Below are positions 1-6,623 of a stretch of 10,977 nt of DNA, one piece after another. The position numbers and the translations under genes are program-made. The notes beneath the pieces are model-generated. The model saw nothing but the letters and a program-made list of their open reading frames with translations, ran no database searches and was not told the origin of the DNA. Position 1 is the first letter of the stretch. Every line of letters starts with the position of its first letter. Origin of the DNA: Novosphingobium sp. (GTDB lineage Bacteria > Pseudomonadota > Alphaproteobacteria > Sphingomonadales > Sphingomonadaceae); assembly GCA_009885425.1 (NCBI GenBank), contig VFKS01000178.1, positions 1-10,977 on the forward strand. Direction: 5' to 3'.

Positions 1-270
1 CAGCAGGATCACCGGCAGTGCGCTTTTCTCGCGCAGTTTCTGCAGCAGTTCGAGTCCGTCCATCCGCGGCATCTTGATATCGCAGACTGCCAGATCAGGC
101 GGGTTTTCGAGCAAAGCCTTGAGCGCGGCTGCGCCATCCGAATAGACCCGCGTGGCGAAGCCTTCGGCCTGAAGTCCGATCGAAACCGTGGTCAGGATGT
201 TGCGATCATCGTCGACCAGCGCGATCACTTGTTGTGGCGATATTGGGGTTTGGACGGGGGAATGGGCCAT
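1..270 (-). CDS. chvI: ChvI-type response regulator, N-terminal part (partial at window edge)
   Basis: Seen: reading the minus strand from an ATG at 268-270 gives 90 residues open to the window edge. They form the first part of a receiver domain: an acidic triad (D20-D22 in LVDDDRNIL), the phospho-acceptor Asp in [11 protein letters not shown] (D64), and the strand PVILL where the conserved Thr should follow. The missing part should hold the rest of the receiver and an OmpR-type winged-helix DNA-binding domain. Known: ChvI is the regulator of the ChvG/ChvI two-component system, linked to acid and envelope-stress responses in rhizobia, Agrobacterium and Brucella, and chvI commonly lies divergent from pckA in alphaproteobacteria. 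That is the arrangement here and it strengthens the call. Inference: its cytoplasmic target set cannot be read from this window. A different OmpR-family regulator is possible but less likely. Confidence 0.87.
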   Translation of the reverse strand, partial: MAHSPVQTPISPQQVIALVDDDRNILTTVSIGLQAEGFATRVYSDGAAALKALLENPPDLAVCDIKMPRMDGLELLQKLREKSALPVILL

Positions 271-410
271 GGCAGCGGGCTGGAGGCGCTTTCACCTGGA
301 GAAAGTCTGGGGACCAAGGGGGTAGCGGTTAACGCTGCGGGTGGCAATTGGCTTGAAAGCCTGAATCAAGGCGCTGAAACAAATGGTTTTGGTCCACTTT
401 TGCGGGCTAT

Positions 411-439
411 TTGACGGAATCACCCGGCTGGACTATGCG
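411..439 (+). promoter_or_regulatory. Candidate sigma-70-type promoter for pckA
   Basis: TTGACG at 411-416 (close to the TTGACA -35 consensus) is followed after exactly 17 bases by TATGCG at 434-439 as a weaker -10. The predicted transcript would start near 446 and leave a leader of about 80 nt before the pckA start at 526. It lies in the divergent space between the ChvI-like gene and pckA, where such a signal is expected. This is motif matching only. Confidence 0.4.
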
Positions 440-452
440 CCGCCCAAGTATC

Positions 453-472
453 CTTTACATTCGTATGTAGAG
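453..472 (+). promoter_or_regulatory. Inverted repeat in the pckA leader (possible operator or hairpin)
   Basis: TACAT (456-460) and ATGTA (465-469) face each other across TCGT, and the pairing extends outward through one G-T wobble to 453-472. It sits just downstream of the candidate -10, between promoter and start codon. It could be a protein-binding site or a small RNA hairpin in the leader. No known binding consensus is recognised. Confidence 0.3.
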
Positions 473-525
473 ACGGCGCCGGGCCGATCGGCTCCGCGCT
501 GCTGCGCCAAACTACGGAGTTCGCC

Positions 526-2127
526 TTGACCATTGCGCTCACCCATCCGCTTGCCAGCCAGGGTATTGCCACTGCTGCCACGATCCATGCCAATCTCGGC
601 ACTGCGGCGCTGGTCGAGCACGCATTGCGCCTGGGTGAGGGGCGGCTGACCAAGGATGGCGCGCTGCTGGTCGATACGGGCCGGTTCACCGGGAGGAGCG
701 TGAAGGACAAGTACGTCGTGCGCGATGCCATCACCGAAACGGCGGTCAACTGGGGTGCGATCAACCAGCCGATGACGCCGGCGCATTGGGCCAATCTGAA
801 AGCGGATTTCATGGCCGCGGTCAAAGACCAGAGCGCGCTCTATGTCGCTGACCTGTTTGGCGGCAGCCAGCCCGAGTACCGGGTGAACGTGCGGGTGATC
901 ACGCAGATGGCCTGGCACAGCCTGTTCGTTCGCACCTTGCTGGTGCGCCCGAAGGCCGATGAGCTCGCGGGCTTTGAACCCGAATACACCATTATCAACC
1001 TGCCCAGCTTCAAGTCTGATCCGGAGCGGCACGGCTGCCGCAGCGACACGGTGATTGCAGTCAACTTTACCGAGAAGCTGATCCTGATCGGCAACACCGA
1101 GTATTCGGGTGAGATGAAGAAGGGTGTGTTTGGCCTGCTGAACTTCCTGCTCCCGGCGCAGGGTGTGATGCCGATGCACTGTTCGGCCAACATCGGCGCC
1201 GACGGCAAGAGCGCGATCTTCTTTGGTTTGTCGGGCACCGGCAAGACCACGCTTTCGGCCGACGCCAGCCGCACCTTGATCGGTGATGATGAGCATGGCT
1301 GGTCGGATACCGCGGTGTTCAACTTTGAAGGCGGTTGCTACGCCAAGATGATCAACCTCTCGGCCGAGGGCGAGCCAGAGATCTACGCCACCACCAAGAT
1401 GTTCGGTACGATCCTTGAGAACGTGGCAATGGACGAGGCGACGCGCGAGCTCGACTTTACTGACGCTAGCAAGACCGAGAACACCCGCGGGGCCTATCCG
1501 ATCGAATTCATCCCCAACACCAGCGATGAAAACCTCGGCCCGCCGCCGTCGAACATAATCTTGCTGACCGCTGATGCCTTTGGCGTTTTGCCGCCGATCG
1601 CGCGGCTGACCCCCGACCAGGCGATGTACCACTTCCTGTCGGGCTACACCGCCAAGGTTGCAGGTACTGAAATCGGCGTGACCGAACCCGAGGCGACGTT
1701 CAGCACCTGCTTCGGCGCTGCCTTCATGCCGCGCCATCCCAGCGTTTACGGCAACCTGCTCAAGAAGCGGATCGCCGATGGCGGGGCGCAGTGCTGGCTG
1801 GTCAACACCGGCTGGTCGGGCGGCAAGGCGACCGATCCGGGCATCAAGCGGATGCCGATCAAAGCGACCCGCGCGCTGCTCAATGCGGCGCTCGACGGAA
1901 GCCTGGGGAATGCCGAGTTCAAGAAGGACCCGAACTTTGGGTTCGAAGTGCCGGTTGCCGTGCCGGGCGTCGATACCGCGTTGCTCGATCCGCGCGGTGC
2001 CTGGGCCGATGGCGAGCAATACGACCAAAACGCGCGCGAGCTGGTGAACAAGTTCGTCCAGAACTTCGCCCAATTCGTCGAATACGTCGATCAAGGCGTG
2101 CTCGAATCGGCCCCCAGGGCGGCCTGA
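526..2127 (+). CDS. pckA: Phosphoenolpyruvate carboxykinase (ATP)
   Basis: ATP-dependent PEP carboxykinase (EC 4.1.1.49) converts oxaloacetate + ATP to PEP + CO2 + ADP in the cytoplasm. It is the entry step of gluconeogenesis from TCA-cycle carbon. Seen: 533 residues, the usual length for the bacterial ATP-dependent family. Landmarks are TGRSVKDK near residue 55-62, the GEMKKGVF block with K199 (matching the metal-binding Lys213 of the E. coli enzyme), H218 in MHCSAN (matching His232), the P-loop GLSGTGKT with K240, and the metal-binding GDDEHGW with D254/D255. The start is TTG at 526: GGAG at 516-519 is six bases upstream, the N-terminus MTIALTHPL fits the family, and no better in-frame ATG exists. 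The gene is divergent from the ChvI-like regulator, a conserved alphaproteobacterial pairing, and has its own terminator, so it is probably monocistronic. Confidence 0.97.
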   Translation: MTIALTHPLASQGIATAATIHANLGTAALVEHALRLGEGRLTKDGALLVDTGRFTGRSVKDKYVVRDAITETAVNWGAINQPMTPAHWANLKADFMAAVKDQSALYVADLFGGSQPEYRVNVRVITQMAWHSLFVRTLLVRPKADELAGFEPEYTIINLPSFKSDPERHGCRSDTVIAVNFTEKLILIGNTEYSGEMKKGVFGLLNFLLPAQGVMPMHCSANIGADGKSAIFFGLSGTGKTTLSADASRTLIGDDEHGWSDTAVFNFEGGCYAKMINLSAEGEPEIYATTKMFGTILENVAMDEATRELDFTDASKTENTRGAYPIEFIPNTSDENLGPPPSNIILLTADAFGVLPPIARLTPDQAMYHFLSGYTAKVAGTEIGVTEPEATFSTCFGAAFMPRHPSVYGNLLKKRIADGGAQCWLVNTGWSGGKATDPGIKRMPIKATRALLNAALDGSLGNAEFKKDPNFGFEVPVAVPGVDTALLDPRGAWADGEQYDQNARELVNKFVQNFAQFVEYVDQGVLESAPRAA

Positions 2128-2137
2128 TCGACCTGGA

Positions 2138-2167
2138 AAATCCGGGTCGCGATTTGACCCGGAGTTT
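2138..2167 (+). terminator. Hairpin terminator after pckA
   Basis: CCGGGTC (2142-2148) and GACCCGG (2156-2162) form a perfect 7-bp stem with a 7-base loop, 15 bases after the pckA stop codon. It is flanked by AAA on the left and AG-TTT on the right, so the stem may lengthen. The U-tract is short, so efficiency is uncertain. Confidence 0.6.
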
Positions 2168-2173
2168 CCGATC

Positions 2174-2372
2174 ATGACCGACCATCCTTTCCGCAATTTC
2201 GAAAGTGCCGCAGCCGTTCGCCATGTTGGCGAGGGGCTGCTTGCGCGCACCCTGCCCAAGGCCGAGTGGACTCATGAGGCCCACCTGGCCGCTGCGCTTC
2301 TACAGCCGCGAACGATTGTTTTCGGTCGCCGCGCGGCGCGGCTGGGTGGAGCCTGACCTGCGGGGAATTTGA
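2174..2372 (+). pseudogene. Remnant of a conserved small protein gene, internally deleted and frameshifted
   Basis: Seen: the frame from ATG 2174 encodes about 42 residues ending in LPKAEWTHEAHLAAA, then runs into unrelated-looking sequence and stops at 2356. From about 2292 another frame takes over and encodes RFYSRERLFSVAARRGWVEPDL and a few more residues, ending in TGA at 2370-2372. The two pieces resemble the beginning (..LPKxEWTHxAHL..) and the end (..ERLFSxxARRxWVEPDL..) of a single conserved alphaproteobacterial protein of unknown function that I recall as roughly 150 residues. Inference: the middle, perhaps 80-100 codons, is gone and the junction is out of frame, so no functional protein is expected. 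Alternatively a short 60-residue peptide is made from 2174-2356, but its last 18 residues look like out-of-frame translation. The family name is not certain. Confidence 0.7.
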
Positions 2373-2431
2373 ACTTGTCTCCGCGCCGCGCAGGTCCATG
2401 ATGCGGGCTTCCTTCTTCGTGGAGTCGCATC

Positions 2432-2791
2432 ATGGGAATTTTTGACAGCATAGTCGGTCAGCTTGGCCAGCACGCCGATGTCGGCAATCTTGCCAGCAAG
2501 CTGGGCCTGCCGCCCGAAATGGCCGAGAAGGCGATCGCAGCGCTGGGGCAAAGCCATGGCGAACCGGGCGATACGATCGCCGGGGCCGCCGCCAAGACCG
2601 GGCTTGATGCCGGTATGCTGAACCAGATCGTCGAGCAGATCGGCGGCGAAGGATCGCTCGGGCAGTATGCCCAGATGCTGCAGGACAACCCTGCCGCGAA
2701 GAGCGTGTTCGCCTTCCTTGACAAGGATGGCGACGGCAATCCGCTAAACGACATTGCGGACATGGCGTCGGGGCTATTCGGCAAAAAGTGA
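2432..2791 (+). CDS. Small protein with acidic DxDxDG tail, related to the DUF937/YidB type
   Basis: Seen: 119 residues, no signal peptide or membrane helix. It starts MGIFDSIVGQ, continues with amphipathic helices (LASKLGLPPEMAEKAIAAL; AKTGLDAGMLNQIVEQIG), and ends in FLDKDGDGNPLNDIADMASGLFGKK. The loop D97-x-D99-x-D101-G has the opening of an EF-hand-like calcium loop with D107 further on, but lacks the usual Glu at position 12. The gene at 3858-4466 ends in a very similar tail (DMNNDGNPLDDIIGMAGKL), which is how I link it to DUF937-type proteins. GGAG at 2421-2424, seven bases before the ATG, supports the start. The next gene overlaps its stop by 4 bp (GTGA), so the two are translationally coupled. 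Function is unknown; family assignment is by resemblance. Confidence 0.8.
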   Translation: MGIFDSIVGQLGQHADVGNLASKLGLPPEMAEKAIAALGQSHGEPGDTIAGAAAKTGLDAGMLNQIVEQIGGEGSLGQYAQMLQDNPAAKSVFAFLDKDGDGNPLNDIADMASGLFGKK

Positions 2792-3168
2792 GGCGCGATC
2801 GGCAAGTGCTGCGCTGGTTCCTCGTCCTGTTCGCGGTGGCTTGCACGGCAATTGCCCTGGTCCATATCGGATTTGGACCGGCATCGATCCCGGGGTCGGT
2901 GCCGGTCAACGCTACGATGGACAGCGAGGATCGGTTCTACGCAACGCTATTTCTGGGGTTCGGGGTTGCCCACATTTGGGCGGCGCAAGACCTTTCGGCG
3001 AGAGCGCAGACTGTGCTGGCCCTTCAAGCTGTGTTTTTTGTCGGCGGCTTGGCGCGGATTGTTTCAGCATTGGCCGTTGGTCTCCCAAGTGGATTGTTCC
3101 AGTTCCTTGGCGCGCTGGAACTGGCGATCCCGCTGCTGGTGTGGTGGGCGCTCCGCAAGACAGCATGA
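2788..3168 (+). CDS. DUF4345-type four-helix membrane protein
   Basis: Seen: 126 residues with four hydrophobic segments near residues 9-29, 50-66, 77-97 and 102-120. Conserved-looking blocks are PGSVPVNATMDSEDRFYA (38-52), GGLARIVS (86-93) and ALELAIPLL (109-117), which I recognise as typical of DUF4345 inner-membrane proteins. No biochemical role is established for that family. The chosen start is GTG 2788, overlapping the upstream stop as GTGA; the ribosome site is weak, which fits translational coupling. A second GTG at 2806 would remove six residues and cannot be excluded. A strong terminator begins 8 bases after the stop, ending this two-gene unit. Confidence 0.8.
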   Translation: MRRDRQVLRWFLVLFAVACTAIALVHIGFGPASIPGSVPVNATMDSEDRFYATLFLGFGVAHIWAAQDLSARAQTVLALQAVFFVGGLARIVSALAVGLPSGLFQFLGALELAIPLLVWWALRKTA

Positions 3169-3175
3169 TCCAACA

Positions 3176-3211
3176 AAAAGGGCTCCGTACCTCGCGGTGC
3201 GGAGCCCTTTT
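3176..3211. terminator. Strong bidirectional intrinsic terminator
   Basis: AAAAGGGCTCCG (3176-3187) and CGGAGCCCTTTT (3200-3211) form a perfect 12-bp stem around a 12-base loop, with A-runs on the left and T-runs on the right. It therefore works in both orientations and serves the convergent genes ending at 3168 (plus) and 3230 (minus). Confidence 0.92.
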
Positions 3212-3229
3212 GTTTGGTTGAAACCAGCC

Positions 3230-3589
3230 TCAGTCGAGCATCGAAGCCGGGACGTTGCCGCCGTTTTCGGCCAGGCCCTTCATCACCGCCTTGTGCAGCG
3301 CGATGTTTTCTTCGGCCGATCCCGAATAGTCGGCATCGCCGAGCTCGTGGGCCAGTGCCTTGCGGTTTTCAAAGCTCGAATCGATCCCGACCAACTTCAT
3401 CAGATCGACAATCGAGCTCTGCCAGTTGAGCCCATCGGCCCCTGCCATGCCGCCCAAGACGGCCGCAACATCGACCGGAGCCGGAGCCGCAACCGGAGCC
3501 GCTGCTGGTGCGCCTTCAACGGGCGCTGGCGTGGCGGCTTCGGCCTTCTTGCCAAAGATGGCATCCTTGATCTTGCTGAAAAAACCCAT
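3230..3589 (-). CDS. DUF3597-type protein
   Basis: Seen: 119 residues on the minus strand. A short amphipathic N-terminus (MGFFSKIKDAIFGKK) is followed by an Ala/Pro-rich linker (about 17-40) and a compact C-terminal domain (about 41-119) with LNWQSSIVDLMKLVGIDSS, RKALAHELG, YSGS, NIALHKAVMKGLAENGG and a final VPASMLD. This order and these motifs match DUF3597, a small helical domain of unknown function. No signal peptide or clear membrane helix is present. AAGAGGAG upstream with nine bases to the ATG supports the start. The gene is divergent from the DUF937-type gene at 3858 and convergent with the DUF4345-type gene, lying between them. Its 5' leader shares GGAGTCGCA just before ATGGG with the gene at 2432. 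Role unknown. Confidence 0.87.
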   Translation of the reverse strand: MGFFSKIKDAIFGKKAEAATPAPVEGAPAAAPVAAPAPVDVAAVLGGMAGADGLNWQSSIVDLMKLVGIDSSFENRKALAHELGDADYSGSAEENIALHKAVMKGLAENGGNVPASMLD

Positions 3590-3598
3590 GTTTTGCGA

Positions 3599-3613
3599 CT
3601 CCTCTTGAAGGAG
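3599..3613 (-). promoter_or_regulatory. Possible hairpin covering the ribosome binding site of the DUF3597-type gene
   Basis: Read on the minus strand, CTCCT at 3613-3609 can pair with AGGAG at 3603-3599 across a 5-base loop, and AGGAG is the Shine-Dalgarno element. A 5-bp stem is weak, so this is only a possible translational control point. Confidence 0.2.
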
Positions 3614-3857
3614 CGACTCGGCCGAGCCGCCAATTCCCCTGATTGCCCCTGACTAGCAGGTCTGTGTGACAGGTGAAGGGCTAACCGGTGAGGTGAGCCC
3701 GCCGCCTTTTCAGTGACATAGCGATCCAGATTGCGGACCTGCCTGCCGCTTATCAATTTTCTCCGCGGCCGCGGGCGCGCTGCTGTTTGCGCTGGCCTGT
3801 TCACGACGAGACGCTAAGTTGGGATGGACACGGCAGGTTTCTGGGAAGGGTCGATTG

Positions 3858-4466
3858 ATGGATATGATGGATATGCTGCGCGCCAGTGGTGGGCTTGATG
3901 CGATTGCCGGGCAGCTCGGCATTTCACCGGAAATGGCGCAGGTCGGCGCTGGGGCCCTGCTGCCGGCGATTGTCGGCGGATTCCAGAAGCAGAGCGATGT
4001 TGCCGGTGGCGGCGAGGGCGGGCTGGGCAGCCTGATCGGTATGCTCGGCGGACTTGGCGGGGCTGGTCTGGCTGACAATGTGCTGGGTCCGCAGGAAACC
4101 GACGTGACCAAGGGCAACGATATCCTGGGCCAGATCTTCGGATCAAAGGACGTAAGCCGAACCGTCGCGGGCCATGCGGCGGGGCAGACCGGGCTCAACC
4201 CCGAACTGCTCAAGAAGATGCTGCCGATCCTGGCGATGTTGGTGGGCGGTTATCTGTCCTCCCGCGGCGGCGCTCAGGGTGAGGGCCAGGGCGGCGCAGG
4301 CGGAATACTCGGTTCGATCCTGGGTTCGATGTTGGGCGGCAGTCAGCAGGCGGCACCGGCATCGGGCGGGGGATTGCTCGGCGGGCTCGGCTCGCTGATC
4401 GACATGAACAACGATGGCAATCCGCTCGATGACATCATCGGCATGGCCGGAAAGCTGGCCCGCTAA
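3858..4466 (+). CDS. DUF937 family protein
   Basis: Seen: 202 residues from ATG 3858, chosen over an upstream TTG (3819) because GGAAGG at 3844-3849 lies eight bases before it. It contains LGISPEMAQVGAGALLPAIVGG (20-41), a Gly-rich linker (49-70), KGNDILGQIFGSKDVSRTVAGHAA (85-108), TGLNPELLKKMLPILAMLVGG (111-131), a second Gly/Ser-rich stretch (137-180), and an acidic tail IDMNNDGNPLDDIIGMAGKL (181-200). The helical blocks match DUF937 proteins, a widespread family without a known function. The hydrophobic stretch at 121-133 is too short to be a clear membrane anchor. The tail repeats the D-x-[DN]-x-DGNPL-x-D pattern of the protein at 2432-2791. A two-helix peptide gene follows 4 bases after the stop. 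Confidence 0.87.
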   Translation: MDMMDMLRASGGLDAIAGQLGISPEMAQVGAGALLPAIVGGFQKQSDVAGGGEGGLGSLIGMLGGLGGAGLADNVLGPQETDVTKGNDILGQIFGSKDVSRTVAGHAAGQTGLNPELLKKMLPILAMLVGGYLSSRGGAQGEGQGGAGGILGSILGSMLGGSQQAAPASGGGLLGGLGSLIDMNNDGNPLDDIIGMAGKLAR

Positions 4467-4470
4467 GCCG

Positions 4471-4674
4471 ATGGGTCTCGACCTGGTCCTCTCGGTGCTC
4501 GCACTGGCGGTCATCACCCTGGTGGTGGGAGCCACTGTGCTGTGGCGGCGGGGCGGTAGAGCCAAGCAGGTCTGGTTGATGCTGCTGCTCGCGGCGGTCG
4601 CGGCCGCAAACCTTGCGATCTGGCTGGTGCCTGATGGTTCGGGGAGGGTCCCGGCTGAGCAGGTGCCAGGCTAG
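4471..4674 (+). CDS. Small two-helix membrane protein, unknown function
   Basis: Seen: 67 residues from ATG 4471, which follows the stop of the DUF937 gene by 4 bases. Two hydrophobic helices (about 4-25 and 34-53) are joined by a positively charged loop WRRGGRAKQ, predicting a hairpin with the loop in the cytoplasm and both ends outside. An earlier in-frame ATG at 4414 would add 19 residues that overlap the DUF937 coding sequence and look unlike a membrane-protein N-terminus, so the shorter start is preferred. It is probably co-transcribed with the DUF937 gene. I do not recognise a family. Confidence 0.65.
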   Translation: MGLDLVLSVLALAVITLVVGATVLWRRGGRAKQVWLMLLLAAVAAANLAIWLVPDGSGRVPAEQVPG

Positions 4675-4694
4675 AACTCGATCAACAGTCTCAA

Positions 4695-4723
4695 CCAAGC
4701 CCGCTCGGATCGAACGGGCTTGG
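4695..4723. terminator. Hairpin between convergent genes
   Basis: CCAAGCCCG (4695-4703) pairs with CGGGCTTGG (4715-4723); after a one-base mismatch the inner TCG/CGA also pair around GAT. It lies between the plus-strand gene ending at 4674 and the minus-strand hydrolase ending at 4738. There is no real T-run on either side, so it may act as a weak terminator or as a 3' end-stabilising structure. Confidence 0.6.
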
Positions 4724-4737
4724 GATGAGGTTCAACT

Positions 4738-5394
4738 TTATCTGATCGGGCAATCAGGCGAGAGCCGCATGTCGAGGTAATTGTCAGCCGAGCGCATCAG
4801 ATCGGCCATTTCGTTTTCAAAGAAATGGTTCGCCCGGGGAATTTCCTCGTGGTGGATCGTGATGTGGCGCTGGGTCCGCAGCTTGTCGACCAGCTTCTGA
4901 ACCGAGTTCGGGGTGACCACCGTATCAGCGGCACCCTGAATGATGATGCCCGAAGCGGGGCAGGGCGCGAGGAAGCTGAAATCGTACATGTTGGCCGGCG
5001 GTGCGACCGAGATGAAACCCCGGATTTCCGGGCGCCGCATCAGCAGCTGCATCCCGATCAGCGCGCCAAAGCTGTTGCCGGCCACCCAGGTGGTGCTGGC
5101 CTCTGGGTGGATCGACTGCACCCAATCAAGCGCGGCCGCGGCATCGGACAGTTCGCCGATCCCATTGTCAAAGCTGCCCTGGCTACGGCCGACACCGCGA
5201 AAGTTGAACCGCAGCGTTGCAAACCCGCGGGCCTGAAAGGTCTTGTACATCGCCTGAGTGATCCGGTCGTTCATCGTGCCGCCGGCCTGCGGGTGCGGAT
5301 GAAGGATCATCGCGACCGGTGCGCGCGGCCGGCTGGCGGGCTGAAAACGCCCTTCGAGACGGCCTTCGGGTCCGGGAAAGATCACTGCGGGCAT
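4738..5394 (-). CDS. Alpha/beta hydrolase, COG2945 type
   Basis: Seen: 218 residues, minus strand. Early LHPHPQAGGTM (31-41) and FNFRGVGRSQGSFD (63-76) are hallmarks of this compact alpha/beta-hydrolase group. The nucleophile elbow is GNSFG with S108, the acid is probably D157 in QGAADTVV, and the base H190 in RANHFF, so the catalytic triad is complete. No signal peptide, so cytoplasmic. Known: proteins of this group are annotated only as predicted hydrolases; the substrate (probably an ester or thioester) is not known. The start ATG at 5392-5394 has only a weak AGG-type ribosome site, but upstream extension finds no better one. It is divergent from the cysteine desulfurase across 133 bp that contain a good minus-strand promoter candidate. 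Confidence 0.9.
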   Translation of the reverse strand: MPAVIFPGPEGRLEGRFQPASRPRAPVAMILHPHPQAGGTMNDRITQAMYKTFQARGFATLRFNFRGVGRSQGSFDNGIGELSDAAAALDWVQSIHPEASTTWVAGNSFGALIGMQLLMRRPEIRGFISVAPPANMYDFSFLAPCPASGIIIQGAADTVVTPNSVQKLVDKLRTQRHITIHHEEIPRANHFFENEMADLMRSADNYLDMRLSPDCPIR

Positions 5395-5488
5395 GGACTT
5401 TAACCTGACATTGGTTGGGCACCATCTGCGGCGGCCGAAATAAGACGGCCAGCCGGACCGGATGGGGCTATGATCGGGAAGCAGGCGC

Positions 5489-5516
5489 TATATAGAAACG
5501 AGTGACCAAAAAGCAA
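5489..5516 (-). promoter_or_regulatory. Candidate sigma-70-type promoter for the hydrolase gene
   Basis: On the minus strand TTGCTT (5516-5511) is followed after 16 bases by TATATA (5494-5489). The implied start near 5482 gives a leader of about 88 nt before the ATG at 5394. The TATATA core is palindromic and might also serve the divergent cysteine desulfurase gene, but no -35 is visible at the proper distance on the plus strand. Confidence 0.42.
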
Positions 5517-5527
5517 CGATTGCGAAC

Positions 5528-6619
5528 ATGCCAACCGATTTCATCTATCTCGACCATCAAGCCACCACACCGCTCGCACCAGAAGCACGCGATGCGATGC
5601 TGCCATGGTTGTCGGGCCCGGAATCGATGGGCTTCGCCAATCCGCACTCGATGCACAAGGCTGGCCGGGCCGCTGCGGCGGCGGTCGAAGTGGCGCGCGA
5701 GCAGGTCGCGGGCCTGCTGCCCAAGGGCGGCCGGGTGATTTTCACCAGCGGCGCGACCGAGGCGCTTAACCAGGCAATCCGCTCGGTTCCGCGGGGGACC
5801 ATCGCTTATTCGGCGATTGAACATTCAGCCGTGGTCAACGCCGCACTGGCGAGCGGCGCGGTGGTGCAGGAGCTGCCGGTCAGCGCCGCTGGACTGGTCG
5901 ATCCCGAGGCGGACTTCGCCGAAGGGACCGGTCTGGTCGCGGTCATGCAGGTCAACAATGAGATCGGCACGATCCAGCCGGTCGCGCGGCTGGCCGAGCG
6001 GGCGCATGCGGCGGGCGCATTGTTCCTGTGCGATGCAGTACAAGGCGCGGGCAAGCTTGCACCGCCGGAAGAGGCCGACCTGATCGCGATCACCGCGCAC
6101 AAGCTTTATGGCCCCAAAGGGATCGGCGCTTTGTGGGTGCGGGACGGGGTGAAGATCGCTTCGTTGATCGAGGGCGGCGGCCAGGAAGGCGGCCTGCGCT
6201 CGGGCACGCTCAGCCCCGCGCTATGCGCTGGGTTTGGGGCGGCGGCGGCGCTGTCCAAAGTGCGGATGGAGCAGGATTTCCAGCACCTGTCGGGCCTCGC
6301 CAGCCTGGCCCGCTCGATCCTCACCCGCTGGACGATAAACGGCAGCGAGACCGCGCGCTGGCCGGGCAATCTCAATCTGCGGCTCGATGGGCTCAACTTT
6401 CCGCGATTGCTTAGCGACTGCCGCCAGGTTGCCTTTTCAGCGGGCTCCGCCTGCGGCAGCGGAACCGGCGCGCCCAGCCGAGTGCTGAGCGCAATCGGCC
6501 TTGAACCGGGCCAGGCCCGCAACTCGATCCGGCTTGGTTTTGGCCGTTACACGACCCGCGGGGACATCGAAGCGGCCTGCCACGCAATTGAAACGGCGGC
6601 ACAGGCGCAAGGAGCATAG
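5528..6619 (+). CDS. Cysteine desulfurase, NifS/IscS (class V aminotransferase) type
   Basis: A PLP enzyme that removes sulfur from L-cysteine, giving alanine and an enzyme-bound persulfide for Fe-S cluster assembly or thiolation. Seen: 363 residues, shorter than E. coli IscS (404). YLDHQATTPLAP at 7-18, SGATEALN (74-81) for the cofactor phosphate, H99 in IEHSA stacking on PLP, D169/Q172 in CDAVQ, the Schiff-base Lys K192 in TAHKLYGPKG, and the persulfide Cys C309 in SAGSACGSG are all present. RSGT (224-227) and NSIRLGFGRYTT (332-343) are family blocks. The loop around C309 is of group I (IscS/NifS) type. ATG 5528 lacks a clear Shine-Dalgarno sequence but begins at the expected point of the family. 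A ferredoxin gene follows four bases after the stop, suggesting an operon. Which sulfur acceptor it serves cannot be read here. Confidence 0.93.
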   Translation: MPTDFIYLDHQATTPLAPEARDAMLPWLSGPESMGFANPHSMHKAGRAAAAAVEVAREQVAGLLPKGGRVIFTSGATEALNQAIRSVPRGTIAYSAIEHSAVVNAALASGAVVQELPVSAAGLVDPEADFAEGTGLVAVMQVNNEIGTIQPVARLAERAHAAGALFLCDAVQGAGKLAPPEEADLIAITAHKLYGPKGIGALWVRDGVKIASLIEGGGQEGGLRSGTLSPALCAGFGAAAALSKVRMEQDFQHLSGLASLARSILTRWTINGSETARWPGNLNLRLDGLNFPRLLSDCRQVAFSAGSACGSGTGAPSRVLSAIGLEPGQARNSIRLGFGRYTTRGDIEAACHAIETAAQAQGA

Positions 6620-6623
6620 GGGC

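Noticed and set aside
97..110. Possible promoters for the ChvI-like and DUF937 genes, and for parC
   Set aside because: I scanned 271-420, 3590-3857 and 7590-7717 for -35/-10 pairs at 16-18 base spacing and saw nothing close enough to consensus to report.
229..414. 61-codon plus-strand frame between the ChvI-like gene and pckA
   Set aside because: It begins inside the regulator gene on the opposite strand, has no family resemblance, and covers the likely divergent promoter region.
433..2259. 608-codon open frame on the minus strand opposite pckA
   Set aside because: It lies entirely antisense to a complete and unmistakable pckA. Its composition (Arg/Gly/Leu/Val-rich, no family motif) is what the opposite strand of GC-rich coding DNA gives.
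2754..3652. Long alternative plus-strand frames over the DUF4345-type and DUF3597-type genes
   Set aside because: They cross the strong terminator at 3176-3211 and overlap better supported genes; the residues have no family pattern.
3636..3655. Imperfect tandem 10-base repeat CCCCTGATTG / CCCCTGACTA and the palindrome CTCGGCCGAG at 3617-3626
   Set aside because: Too short and too few copies to call a repeat array, and no known binding site fits. They could belong to the divergent promoters but are not distinguishable from chance.
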